From: Chara braunii
Taxonomy: Eukaryota > Streptophyta > Charophyceae > Charales > Characeae
Assembly (NCBI GenBank): GCA_003427395.1
Contig: BFEA01000672.1
Coordinates: 328,378-351,076 of the forward strand
Reading direction: 5' to 3'
DNA: 22,699 bases
Part shown: positions 1 through 9,065 of the stretch, in pieces
How the letters are laid out: every line of letters starts with the position of its first letter
Numbering within the stretch: the stretch's first letter is position 1
The notes under the pieces: generated by a model
Told to the model about the DNA's origin: nothing
The model's database searches: none
The model's input: only the letters and a program-made list of their open reading frames with translations
Made by a program: the position numbers and the translations under genes

Positions 1-173
1 GCACCCCCGGGGAAACCCGCCCCCGCCACCCGCCGAACCACCACCGCCCTCGGTCGGCCATGGCCCCAGCCCCGCCAGGGGTGACAACCGCCCTCGGGGG
101 GGTGGCCAAAACACCCCATTTTCTGGAAAAAACAGAAAGTGTCAGGGGCTTGGTGGCGACGGTGCGCACCCCC

Positions 174-176
<3 letters not shown>
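1..176. other. GC-rich flank, no gene seen
   Basis: This is a C/G-rich low-complexity stretch with runs of C and G. I see no reading frame with protein-like composition. It runs into the TA microsatellite at 177. Confidence 0.5.

Positions 177-213
<37 letters not shown>
177..213. repeat. (TA)n microsatellite, left of hairpin
   Basis: This is an uninterrupted TA dinucleotide run of about 18 units. A second TA run lies at 311-337 on the other side of a perfect hairpin, so the two runs can extend that stem. Confidence 0.95.
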
Positions 214-215
<2 letters not shown>

Positions 216-216
216 T

Positions 217-306
217 CAAATAGAACTGCCCGGTAAACCGTAGGCACCCCTCGTTTGTTGTCCTCTTCTCCCTCTCTGCCTACGGTTTACCGGGCAGTTC
301 TATTTG
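217..306. repeat. Perfect 30-bp-arm hairpin between TA runs
   Basis: Positions 217-246 and 277-306 are exact reverse complements over 30 bp (arms begin CAAATAGAACTGCC and end GGCAGTTCTATTTG). They are separated by a 30-base pyrimidine-rich loop. TA microsatellites flank both sides. The arrangement fits a small foldback element or MITE inserted in a TA tract, or a hairpin RNA locus. No target duplication can be defined inside the TA runs. Confidence 0.85.
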
Positions 307-309
307 ACG

Positions 310-310
<1 letters not shown>

Positions 311-337
<27 letters not shown>
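311..337. repeat. (TA)n microsatellite, right of hairpin
   Basis: This TA run of about 13 units directly follows the right hairpin arm and mirrors the run at 177-213. Confidence 0.95.
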
Positions 338-340
<3 letters not shown>

Positions 341-410
341 TGGCCGGGGCCGGAGGTGTGGATCCCCGGGCCCCGGGGCCAGGGCTCGACAACGCTGGGC
401 GAGGGAAAGA

Positions 411-749
411 ATGCAGAAAAATGAGGAATTGAGGAAGGTGGAGGAAGAATTCGTCGACATTCATCATCAAATGTTGGAGACAGCAAATAAGCTTGCACAA
501 CTCAGATATAAAATATTTGATTGTTCAAGGAAGGAGTTTTCAAATAACGGCGGTGGGGTAAATGCGACGGTTTGCACCAGCGGCAATGACACGCTGGCGG
601 CAAGAGTGGAGAAGGAAGAGAAATTACACTTAGAAATATTTGTAATGGTAGAAGAGATTGTTGAGCTTCGTGAACAGGTCGTCGTTTTGAAAAAACAGCA
701 GGACAATTTGGCCGTAGAAAATGATATGTTACGTTCCAGATTACGATGA
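411..749 (+). CDS. Short coiled-coil protein or terminal exon
   Basis: From the ATG at 411 the frame encodes about 112 residues and ends at TGA 747-749. The product is rich in E, K, L and V with heptad-like spacing in two stretches: the first 45 or so residues (EELRKVEEEF, LETANKLAQLRYKI) and the last 45 (EEIVELREQVVVLKKQQDNL). Between them is a Gly/Asn/Thr-rich linker. This predicts a two-segment coiled coil, so an oligomerising or scaffolding role is possible, but I recognise no family. The frame stays open upstream through the TA run and hairpin (giving a YIYIYI translation), which is almost certainly non-coding. The ATG at 411 or a splice acceptor just before it (AAAG at about 410) is therefore the more likely beginning. 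It could be the last exon of a gene that starts outside the window. Confidence 0.5.
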   Translation: MQKNEELRKVEEEFVDIHHQMLETANKLAQLRYKIFDCSRKEFSNNGGGVNATVCTSGNDTLAARVEKEEKLHLEIFVMVEEIVELREQVVVLKKQQDNLAVENDMLRSRLR

Positions 750-2339
750 TTTTCTAATTGTAAAGGAAAAAGTGTTTCAGAAAACCCTTTGTCGCATACA
801 CACCCTCTTGGCCTAGTGTTATCTCTTCAAAGAGGAGTGAGTGGAGACGATAAGCAATTGCAAATGTCATTTAGAGCAATGCGAATTGCCGAAGGAGATA
901 GCAACCGAAGGCCAAATGAGGATAAATAATATTTCGTTTGTTTTATTTGGGTAGCGATCAGTTGTGGCGGGTAATGATGATAGATTGTATAATTTAACTT
1001 CATGAGAAAATTGTTTTGTTTTTTTTTTTGTAAAATGTAAAAAAACAGTATGAAATTGTTAATCACACGGTCTGCTTGGCTTACAAGTGTAGCGTATAGA
1101 AAAGTATATCCGATCAAATGACATATTCTGAGAAAAGTTCGGTAGTTATAAAATAGTTATTTTAGTTGCAAGTATTTGACTTGTATTCTCGAGTTGTGAA
1201 TATCATTGTTTGACACACCTGTTTTTCATGTGTTTTGTTGTTCGAAAATCACATGAATGATATTTTTTTTGATATGCGTCTTTAGTAAAACCAACCAGTT
1301 TTTATATGAATTTGTCTTGTTTATATTTTTTCACTTCGCATCTTTTTACGTATAAATTTTTAAATTTTTATCACTAAGGTGATCGTTTTTATTTACGTCT
1401 CGCGTTCTATTGTTTGACAAGCGAAAGACTATGGTTTTGCAATTTAAGCGGAGCAACATAACAATGCAAATACACGAATCTACTGTGGTTAATAGCTACA
1501 AACAAAGACTGCGCTACATAATTTACGCGGGCAAACTCCATAGATGTGACAAATTGCTTTACAGGGATGAATAACTGTACAGAACTGCAGACGGGGTAAA
1601 GAGAGTTTACAAACATGGATGTTGCTTTACTGGGGTGAATAGCTATACAGAATCGTCGCCCTGGGGGTTTGAGGAGTTCGCTGCAGACACGATTTATGCT
1701 TGAGGAGTTTATGTCAGTTTATTTTATTGTTTAATTTGAAAATTTATATTGTGAAGGCGGAAAGTCCGCGTTGCTGATTGATTAAACACATGCTGAATAG
1801 TAAATGAACTCTCTATGAAAATAAAATTGTTAATTGATTTTGTATTCATCTCTCTCTGTTATTCATATTGAAAATGTTAAGAAAGACATTTTGTGCATCA
1901 ATAATATTGGAATGAATATAGTTCATTAAATCTCTGGAAGGAGATATGCAAAAAAGAACACAACTAAAATAATATTATGACAGTTTGTCTATGAATTTTT
2001 CTCTATTCTCAGTGGTTCTCTCTCTATTCTCTGTGGATATCTGTATGTTCATCTCTCTAATACCCAAGTGTACATCGATCCTTAGGCGGTCCTTATTGCC
2101 AGTCACTGAAGGGTGTGGGTACATGTTTTTGTGAGGCTTCATGGTCAGTGGTTTGCTCGCTGATGTTTGGTGGACTATCTATTTTGGGCTACGGGTTATA
2201 GTTTAGTCCTTAAAGCTATGTGTCACAGGTCTGAGTCAGAGTGTTGGTCACAGGCCAGCTGGCCATGACTTGATTACAGGTGTGGTCGTGATGCTTTCAG
2301 TCAACTAACCTATATAGATTTGCTGGTCTAAAGGTCTGT
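750..2339. other. AT-rich non-coding stretch
   Basis: There is no convincing protein frame in these 1.6 kb. The DNA is AT-rich with T runs (for example about 1018-1030), which suits 3' UTR and intergenic sequence downstream of the coiled-coil frame. A diverged short repeat pair lies at 1556-1653. From about 2220 on, GTCACAGG words foreshadow the minisatellite that starts near 2340. Confidence 0.6.
1556..1653 (+). repeat. Two diverged copies of a ~31-bp unit
   Basis: The segment starting TGCTTTACAGGGATGAATAA at about 1556 recurs at about 1623 as TGCTTTACTGGGGTGAATAG. The copies are about 67 bp apart, and similarity continues into CTGTACAGAA versus CTATACAGAA. This is a short imperfect direct repeat with no obvious function. 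Confidence 0.6.
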
Positions 2340-2880
2340 GTCAGGGTTAATTGATATAGTTTCGGTTAATTGATATAGTTCGGGTTGAGGGTCACAGGTC
2401 TATGAGTGTCTGCATCGGATATTTAGCCTTGGACATAGTTCAGGTTAAGGATCACCTCGCAAGTTGAGGGTCACAGGTTGAGGGTCACAGGTCTATGAGG
2501 GTCACAGGTTAATTGATATAGTTAGCCTACGGATATTTAGCCTTGGATATAGTTCAGGTTGAGGGTCACAGGTTAACTCTATGAGGGTCACAGGTTGAGG
2601 GTCACAGGTCAATTGATATAGTTAGCCTACGGATATTTAGNGATATAGTTCAGGTTGAGGGTCACAGGTTAACTCTATGAGGGTCACAGGTTGAGGGTCA
2701 CAGGTCAATTGATATAGTTAGCCTACGGATATTTAGCCTTGGATATAGTTCAGGTTCAGGGTCACAGGTTAATTGATATAGTTCAGGTTGAGGGTCACAG
2801 GTTAATTGATAAAATTCAGTTGTGTCAGGGTTAATTGATATAGTTAAGGTTGAGGGTCACAGGTCTGTGAGTGTCTGCAT
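2340..2880 (+). repeat. Nested GAGGGTCACAGGTT minisatellite
   Basis: The words GAGGGTCACAGGT, TTAATTGATATAGTT and TTAGCCTACGGATATTTAG alternate many times. A higher-order unit of about 100 bp is visible because AGCCTACGG occurs at 2524, 2624 and 2720. The n at 2641 replaces CCTTG, which explains the 96-bp spacing of the last pair and points to a repeat-related assembly uncertainty. The frame open at 2822-3112 begins inside this array and is not convincing as a gene. Confidence 0.85.
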
Positions 2881-3511
2881 CGGAGGTCTGACCTTGATTA
2901 CAGGTGTAATTGTTGTCGGGGCAGAAACCCTGACAAGGGTATCTGCCCGTGTTTTTCAACGTCGGACGCTGTCTGACTTTTTCACTAAACTGGAGGACTT
3001 GATGAGATTGACGTTGCCAAAGTCTATTCAGACCGGCGCTATGACTGAGAGACCTAAATTTTTGAACCTGACGTCGTCGACGCAGGACGACATCGACGTA
3101 CGTGCGGGATAGCGGGAGTCGGCACTGTCATCCGCGGTTTTCGACGAGGCCGCAGTAGTGTGCGGTCATGGGAAAACTAAAGTTAAAACCTAGTTTACCT
3201 GTAATAAGGTCGAGCGGTTGTTAAGCCGCGCGATTCAGACCCTAAAGTGGGCTAAAAATGGGTCGCGGCGGTAAGGTTGGACCGCGACGTGAAGGAATGG
3301 TCTAGGATCCATAGGGCTTTTGCGCCGAGGACCAGGGGCGAAGTCGTCGGGGTCGGCTAGGTAGGGCAGTCATTAAGCCTGTCAGTTGTCGATCCTGCCT
3401 GCCAGCCACAGTGGTGAGCAGGCTAGCAGGCACGGCCTGCTAGGCGCTGATACGGGGCCTGCTGGGCGTTGAAAGCCCTTCATATAGAAGGGTCGCTCCT
3501 TTCCTGATGTA
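2881..3511. other. No supported gene; short GC repeats
   Basis: This region has moderate GC and no recognisable protein. Near 3413-3475 the word GGCCTGCT recurs (GGCCTGCTAGGCGCTGATAC, then GGGCCTGCTGGGCGTTGAAA) as a diverged direct repeat of about 27 bp. A small stem CCTTC/GAAGG lies near 3477-3491. The DNA may belong to the element whose SINE-like head lies at 3512-3607. Confidence 0.45.
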
Positions 3512-3610
3512 AAAAGGAGCTAGCCTAGTAGGTACCATCGCTAGATTACCACCCCACACACATGGGGATCGAACCTCACAAACTGCACTACCGGGCTAGC
3601 TCCTTTTGGA
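3512..3610 (-). mobile_element. Possible tRNA-derived SINE head
   Basis: Read on the minus strand, this segment has TAGCCCGGTAG, similar to a pol III A box. It is followed 23 bases later by GGTTCGATCCC, a very good match to the B box and T-loop of tRNAs. The A-to-B spacing is shorter than in tRNA but is within what plant SINE heads show. The segment is bracketed by 13-bp inverted arms, AAAAGGAGCTAGC at 3512-3524 and GCTAGCTCCTTTT at 3595-3607. I cannot define a 3' tail or target duplication, so it may be a decayed copy or a chance B box. Confidence 0.35.
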
Positions 3611-3887
3611 GCAACCCAAAGTGTGAGGATGGGCGCGGCCGATTTTCGGTTGTGCGATCTTTGAGAACGCGCGGCTGAAATCAGCCGCACCGAGATAGCA
3701 TGGCCCCTGTGTGAAGATGACACGCATAGGCCGAGAAATGGTCCGAATTTTTTCATTTTCTAAAAAAAAAAAGCTAGGTTGTTTTACCGGACGTCCGAGA
3801 CCCTTGGGTTGTCCGACCGGACGTCTGGTCGGACGTCGGGTCGGACGTCGGACGGTCTCAGACCGGACAAGGGTTGTCCGACCTAGC

Positions 3888-3889
<2 letters not shown>

Positions 3890-3928
<39 letters not shown>
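3890..3928 (+). repeat. Poly(A) tract, 39 nt
   Basis: This is an uninterrupted run of A inside the candidate element at 3774-4295. It directly follows a GTCCG-rich stem-loop closed by GCTAGGT (3773-3779) and ACCTAGC (3881-3887). It could be the tail of a retroposed sequence or simple homopolymer expansion. Confidence 0.9.
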
Positions 3929-3931
<3 letters not shown>

Positions 3932-4183
3932 TTGTTTTGAAAAACATCATGTGGCTTCTACCTTGCATAAGGTGTATGCCACCAAAATTTTGGCTCATTT
4001 AAGCCAGTAGAAAAAAAGATAAAAATCTTCAAAGTTTCTAATCCCCACCTATACCCCTCCTATCCCCACCAAAACCCCTCGTACCCCCCCCTCCCCCCCC
4101 AAATAGCACCCTATCAGCAAATGCTCAGAAAATTCTGAATTTTTTTTTGGGGGGTCTCTATGGCATACGCAAAACTTTCATAA

Positions 4184-4204
4184 TTTTTTTTTTTTTTTTT
4201 TTTT
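4184..4204 (+). repeat. Poly(T) tract, 21 nt
   Basis: This T run lies just upstream of the 24-bp palindrome at 4218. With the poly(A) at 3890-3928 it forms a complementary A/T pair about 255 bases apart inside the candidate element. Confidence 0.9.
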
Positions 4205-4217
4205 AATGCCAAAAAGT

Positions 4218-4241
4218 GGTTGTCCGGGATCCCGGACAACC
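4218..4241. repeat. Perfect 24-bp palindrome
   Basis: All twelve base pairs of this palindrome match, from GG at 4218 to CC at 4241. Its centre is CCGGGATCCCGG. The right half of that centre (GGATCCCGG) equals the core of the 24-bp motif found many times from 10.9 kb onward, so the two may be related or may simply share a palindromic BamHI-type core. Confidence 0.9.
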
Positions 4242-4930
4242 CCCCTACCGGACGGTTGTGGGAGACGTCCGGCCATCGGACGACTGGTAACCTAGAAAAA
4301 AAGAGAAAACTTACCTTGCCCGTATCTGAACGCCTGAGCGCCTAGGTACGAGCTTCAGCAAGGACACCAGGGCAACGTCGTGAGGTAAGTCCTGTCTTTT
4401 TTTTTTCTTTCTTATCTCTTTTATTATTATTATTTCTTGTTTGTGTGGGTTGCTTCTCGTCTGCTTGTGCCACTAAGGCGAAGCGACAAGACCGTTGGCA
4501 TAAGCCAACGGCAAGACAAAAAAAAACCACAATATAAGAAAAAAAAACTAAAAAGTTAGAATCTAGCGCGCACGCTGGCGCGCGATGAAGTGACTAGGAA
4601 CTCATAAATTCCCAGTAGTGTTGCAGGCGCCCGTTGGAAACGGGCAGCCACGTTTAGGAGGGGTTTCTTCTTTTCTTTTTGGGTTTTGATAGATTTTGCT
4701 TATATTTTTTTTTTACATTTCGTTTTTTTATTTGGTTAGATTTTTTTTTTATGTCTTCTTCTTTCTTTTTAGTACCCGTTCGTTTCAAACGAACGGGCAG
4801 ACATGATTGTGCCCAACTGTTTCGTCGGATTTCCACCGACTCATTAGGAGGCTGGGCCCCGACAGTTGGGCAGGCAACTGAATCACCCGCAGGAATGCGG
4901 CTATATGCGGGATTGTTGATGGGGGCTCTT

Positions 4931-4931
4931 C

Positions 4932-4964
<33 letters not shown>

Positions 4965-4983
4965 GAGAAAGAGAGAGAGAGAA
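4931..4983 (+). repeat. (GA)n microsatellite
   Basis: This is a GA dinucleotide run with a few interruptions (GAGGAGAG) inside the hairpin-rich region. Confidence 0.95.
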
Positions 4984-5245
4984 GGTGGCAGCAGGACAGG
5001 CAGCGCCCGTTCATTTTGGAATGGGCAGCCCTCCTGAGTTGCGCGCCTGTATCAGGCACTTATTTTGTGCCAAATGCGGGCGCGGGGCATAAAGAAAAGG
5101 AAACCCTTTTGGACTGGACAGTGGGACTGCTCAGAGGAGGCAGGAGGGGAGCTCGTTGGTTTTCAAACGGCGAGCTACCCCTGAGTTAGACAGGGAGAGA
5201 AGAGTAACGGCCACGAATGTGGCTGCAGGGGTAGATTGGATACAT

Positions 5246-5270
5246 GAAGAAGAAGAAGAAGAAGAAGAAA
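5246..5270 (+). repeat. (GAA)n microsatellite
   Basis: This is a GAA trinucleotide run of about eight units. It gives a Glu run in one frame but has no supported coding context. Confidence 0.95.
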
Positions 5271-5916
5271 GAGAAGGGAAAGGTAGGAAACGTGATCGCG
5301 ACGCAGGCCCAGATGCAAGGTTAGAGGCATCTGGGCTCTGATGAGACAACAGACTATTGGTTTCAATAATCTGGTGCAAATGGCTTGGTACAACCATTTG
5401 AAGACTGCGTCTGGCCACGAGTGACGGCCAGATGCATTGCCAGGGCTTAGGACTTGGTTCCCCTAGGGGGAACATCAAGTTTCATGGCCCTTTATTGCGA
5501 TTTGGATCAAGGGTCAGGCCCTGTTCCGAGATTTGGCTGGGGGCAAAGCAGCTGCCCTCAGCCTTCAGCCAGCTATAAAAGCCAGCCTGCTACCCAGCAG
5601 CCTCACACTTGTGGCAATGCTGCTGGGGCATTCTACTTGAGTAGATGCTGGCTGGCTGGCTGCTGGTGTAATGAGGTGAAGTGCTGGTGGTCTGCAGAAG
5701 CACTTGGAGGAAGGAGGAGGCAGCCATAGCTAGAGGCTGGGAGCTTCTTGCCCCACCTTTTCTGCTATGCTGCAGGCTGTGGGGGAGCCGTGGCCGTGAG
5801 GCTGTAGCTGGATTGGACCGTGCGGCAAAGGGTTCCGACGGGAAGGTGCTGCCCGAAAGTCGACACGCGGCAAAGGTTTTCTTTGAGAAGGAGGTTGCGC
5901 CGCTGTACTTTTGAAA

Positions 5917-6240
5917 GGAGGTGCTGCCGAATTTTTGCAGCGACAGCACCGGGTTAAGCCACGGTACGGCGGAAGAGCTGCCAATTTTTTTTGGCAGCAA
6001 CACTGGTCTTCTTGGCAGTACGGCGGAAGCACTTCCGAATTTTTTCGCAGCAGCACTAGTCTTTTTGGCGGTACGGTGGAAGCGCTGCCAAAGTTTTTCG
6101 GCAGCGGCACTAGTCTTCTTGGCGGTCCAGCGGAAGCGCTGCCGAAAATTTTTCAGCAGCAGCGCTGGGTTACGGCAATAGTGCGGAAGCACTGCCAAAA
6201 TCTTGCAGCGGTGGCATTGGGAGCTTGACGGTAATGCATC
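5917..6240 (+). repeat. 54-bp minisatellite, each unit with a hairpin
   Basis: The anchor GGAAGNNCTGCC occurs at 5971, 6025, 6078, 6132 and 6185, with a related GGAGGTGCTGCC at 5917. The period therefore alternates between 53 and 54 bp. Each unit contains a stem around a T-rich loop (for example GCTGCCAA/TTGGCAGC at about 5977-5998) followed by GCACTNGTCTTCTTGGCGG. Because units of 53 and 54 bp are mixed, no single reading frame is preserved, so long frames across this region are not evidence of a gene. Confidence 0.85.
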
Positions 6241-7984
6241 GGCTGCCGGGGTTTCACAGGTGGAAGCGACAATGTTATTGGCATTGAATACATATACGGT
6301 GGCTGGACATCAGTGCAGGAGGAGTGTTGTTAAGGTAGTGGCGTGTTTTGGAGCATTGGAAACGTGACGCTGCTGTAGCTTGGTGACAATGGACGCAAGT
6401 AACATGGTTGGCGACTGTCACGAGGGAATGGTGTGGATCACCTTGTGATTGACTTTGTGTGATGATCTTCTCGCTTGAGGGCGTTTTGACATACTTCACC
6501 TGCGCGATTTTGTCAAGGCCGTGGTTATTTTTTTGTAGCGCGTTGAGTAAACGAGGATTGAGTTTGAGACCACCACATATTGTGGCGGTAGTGTGGAACC
6601 ATCAGGGACCACTCTGGGACCAAGTGAATGGAGAGTAAGGTTGGGAATAAGTGCGGTGGCACGCGTATGGTGATCTCACCTGGTATTTGGTGGGGTTTGG
6701 ATTAAAGGTTGAGGTGGCGTTGTTGTTTGTGAGAAAAGTGCCGCTGAGACTGTAGTGAGACTGTGTGGGACCTAAGAGTGGGGGCACCCTCCTCAAACGG
6801 CGAGCTCGCTTCTGTTTTGGTGAGCGGCGTCTGGGTCAGTGGTGGCACTTGAAGGAGGGTGTGGTTCATCCTTGTGAGCGGCCACAACGAGAGTTGTGCG
6901 GCCGAACTTTTCTTGAGAAAATATTCGGCTTTCTTGAGTGAGCCTTCATTAAATTCACTCAAGGCCAGTTGTGACTCAGTTTCCTTTGCACACCCGCGTG
7001 AACCCACACCTTGCATGACCTTGCTTTGAATTCAGGGGAAAAGGTAGAGCAAGTGTGGGATGTCATGCATGTGGAAAAAGGGGCTGACTTTGGTTGGGGG
7101 ATCGATGAATCCTTGGATTGTATCTTTTCTTGATTGTGCAGGTGGATTGGAGGGTACATACGGGAAGGAATCAACATTGTTTGCTCGAAAGAATAATGGG
7201 GATGCTTACCTTTGTTCCACTCAACCTGAATGCATGTGACAAAAAAAGGGAGAAACAATAATAATAATAATGGAAGTGCAAACAGACGGTTGCCGAAAGA
7301 ACGAAAGTCGTGGAAAAATTAAAAAAAAAGAAGACAAGGGAATACCTTAGTATCTTCCCAAGGATTTTTCCATTCTATCCCGAACGACCACTTTCTTTTT
7401 ATGCCCGTCTAACAGTATCTTACTTCTTTGTTTTCTTGATTCGTTTAAATCAACCCTTAGCTTGGAGGCATTGAGCAGTCGCCCGCACCTAAAGCTCAGG
7501 GTTTCTTCTCTCTAGGAGGCATCTGAGGCAGGGGTTCGTTGCCTTAGGGGCCGGCCCTGTTATCGACTCGGAGCGGACCGCTTATGCGGGGGGATACCAT
7601 GCTGTTGTGGTGGAGCCAACCCAACTTTTGAGTCCTGAACAATGCGTTCGGGCGAGGGGGAGAGGTATTCCAGACCACTTCCTAGAGGGTAGGGCGTTTT
7701 GAAGCTAAGAGCAGTCGCCTCCCCGTGCTCTCAGGAAAAAGGGGGGCCGAGTCTAGTACCCTGCTCGGTGGCCATTTTAGGAGCCACCAATGCGTGGGAG
7801 GGCTGGCGCCACAATAGGCCCAGCCCGTGCTTCGACTAGTGTTAGAAAAAAAAGTGCAAGTAGACAGTACTTTCATGGTCGGACTGTGACACAAGAATCA
7901 CGACCCGAAAAGGAGAATGAAAATTGGACATGAAAATTGATATATCTAAATTTATTTTGACAAAGTTACTGCTTCGTCGTTCAG
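6241..7984. other. No supported gene; scattered hairpins
   Basis: Several frames of 60-100 codons are open but none has a recognisable domain. Clear stems continue the pattern seen upstream: 6879-6904 (CGGCCACAAC/GTTGTGCGGCCG with a small bulge), 6933-6963 (CTTGAGTGA/TCACTCAAG), GGTGGC/GCCACC near 7768-7790 and GGGCTGG/CCAGCCC near 7798-7829. An AAT microsatellite lies at 7255-7271. The 14-mer TCAAACGGCGAGCT occurs at both 5163 and 6793. Confidence 0.5.
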
Positions 7985-8311
7985 ATGCTTGAGGGGGCGG
8001 TGATCCTCCGATTGTTCAGCACACGTGAGGCGGCGGCCGATTGGTTAGCGGTGCCGACACGATCCCGCGCCGGCATGATACGGAAAGGAAGGCTGGTATA
8101 CAACCCACTTGAAGTTTTCCTGGAACGGGATGTGCCACGATTCTGGGACAGGAGCGTGAGGAAACCACCGCAGACCGTTATTTTCTTGATTGAGTCAGGT
8201 CAACATATTATGCGATATGATTTTGCGTCTCCGAATCCATCACGGGATTACGGAGACATGAACCTCGTTATGATTCATGAAGAGTGTCCAGGTATAGAGA
8301 GCATTCTTGAG
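7985..8311 (+). CDS. Exon-like frame, unknown protein
   Basis: The open frame runs from ATG 7985 to a stop after 8362 (about 126 residues). Composition is protein-like: FSTREAAADWLAVPTRSR, then NPLEVFLERDVPRFWDRSVR and TVIFLIESGQHIMRYDF. I recognise no domain. A pyrimidine-rich tract ending TTCAG sits directly before 7985 and a good donor-like GAG|GTTAGA occurs at 8311/8312. I therefore suggest an internal or first exon of about 109 codons rather than a complete gene. The residues after the proposed donor (IALSLKYVIR) look like intron translation. No partner exon is identifiable on the plus strand in this window. Confidence 0.4.
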
Positions 8312-8455
8312 GTTAGAGGAATGTTTCTGTACATTGCACTTTCGCTAAAATATGTTATTCGTTAAAATAGGACATTATACTGTGTCCTCTTTCTAACGAA
8401 TTCATTTTTGGCTGCATTCCAAGCAACGTAGGCACGCTCATCCACGGCTTAAGTA

Positions 8456-9065
8456 CATGCAGAGTGTGCTGAGATCCGTACTTGTGAAACTTTATAAATG
8501 ATATCCCAAATGAGGAAGCGTGTTCAAACCCGTACATGTTAGGCACGCCGCACGGGAACCTTGGAAGTGTGCAATTTTTCTTACTTGCTGAACTTCAAAA
8601 ACATGGCACTGCTGGGAATCCTGTGCGGAAGTGTGCTGGGATCCGTACTTGTTAAACTTCATAAACGAATAACGACAGGCACGCCCATCAGGGAACCCTG
8701 TGCGGAAGTGTGCTGGGAGCCTTACTTGTTGAACTTCAAAAATGTGTTGTGAATCTTGTGCCGAAGTGTGTCGGGATCCGCACTTGTTAAACTTCATAAA
8801 CGAATAACGACAGACACACGCATCAGGGAACCCTGTGCGGCAGTGTGCTGGGATCCGTACTTGTTAAACTTCAATTCCATAATTGTGACGAGCAATATGT
8901 CATGATTGCATCCTCGTTGGATAATTATATTAGAAGACGTAGAGTAGCGATAGGCACGCCCATTCGGGATGCCTGTGCGATAGTGTGTCGGGAGCCACAC
9001 TTGTCAAACTTCAAGTTTGTGAATGTGATGAGCAAGTTGTCATGATTGAATCCTCGTTGGATAAT
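8456..9065 (+). repeat. Irregular tandem family, 58-140 bp units
   Basis: Seven diverged copies share AGTGTGCTGGGATCCGTACT followed by TGTTAAACTTC. They begin at about 8461, 8568, 8630, 8707, 8765, 8841 and 8981. Several copies also share CGAATAACGACAGGCACGCC and CATCAGGGAACCCTGTGCGG. Two copies share the longer block beginning GAGCAATATGTCATGATTG. The CTGGGATCCGTACTTG part closely resembles the right half of the 24-bp motif in the 183-bp array (20088, 20454), so the family is probably related. Open frames here are by-products of the repeat. Confidence 0.75.

Larger units (their letters stand above)
3774..4295. mobile_element. Candidate 522-bp non-autonomous DNA transposon
   Basis: The segment begins CTAGGTT (3774-3780) and ends AACCTAG (4289-4295), a 7-bp terminal inverted repeat. 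The 8-mer AAAAAAAG occurs immediately before (3766-3773) and immediately after (4296-4303) and could be an 8-bp target duplication. Both ends carry subterminal GTCCG/CGGAC words, for example three GGTCGGACGTC-like units at about 3828-3850 and a palindrome at 4218-4241. No protein is encoded. An 8-bp duplication would fit the hAT superfamily, but the terminal bases do not match the usual hAT consensus well, and an A-rich duplication is weak evidence. Confidence 0.4.
4492..5600. repeat. Cluster of short perfect hairpins
   Basis: At least a dozen short inverted repeats with unrelated stems follow one another. Examples are 4492-4511 (CCGTTGGC/GCCAACGG), 4566-4583 (GCGCGC/GCGCGC), 4629-4645 (GCCCGTT/AACGGGC), 4775-4797 (11-bp arms around one base), 4810-4872 (TGCCCAACTGT/ACAGTTGGGCA), 5005-5026, 5150-5176, 5210-5223, 5307-5336 (10-bp arms, 10-base loop), 5377-5400, 5410-5432, 5453-5478 and 5535-5563. 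No protein frame here looks real. The density is much higher than expected by chance and suggests stacked small foldbacks or a structured non-coding sequence. Confidence 0.7.

Noticed and set aside
255-410. Upstream extension of the coiled-coil frame through the TA run
   Set aside because: It translates the microsatellite (YIYIYI) and hairpin, with no protein-like composition, so I start the frame at 411.
2822-3112. 96-codon plus-strand frame
   Set aside because: It begins inside the minisatellite and shows no domain. Length is within chance expectation.
5574-5580. TATAAAA box-like sequence on the plus strand
   Set aside because: No supported gene starts downstream, and the site lies within a hairpin-rich stretch.
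5590-6228. Long frames on both strands around 5.6-6.2 kb
   Set aside because: They translate the 54-bp minisatellite, which mixes 53- and 54-bp units, and are open in several frames at once.
7590-7620. Possible retroelement primer-binding site (minus strand TGGTATC)
   Set aside because: Only seven bases match the usual initiator-tRNA site, and no long terminal repeats or reverse transcriptase are visible nearby.
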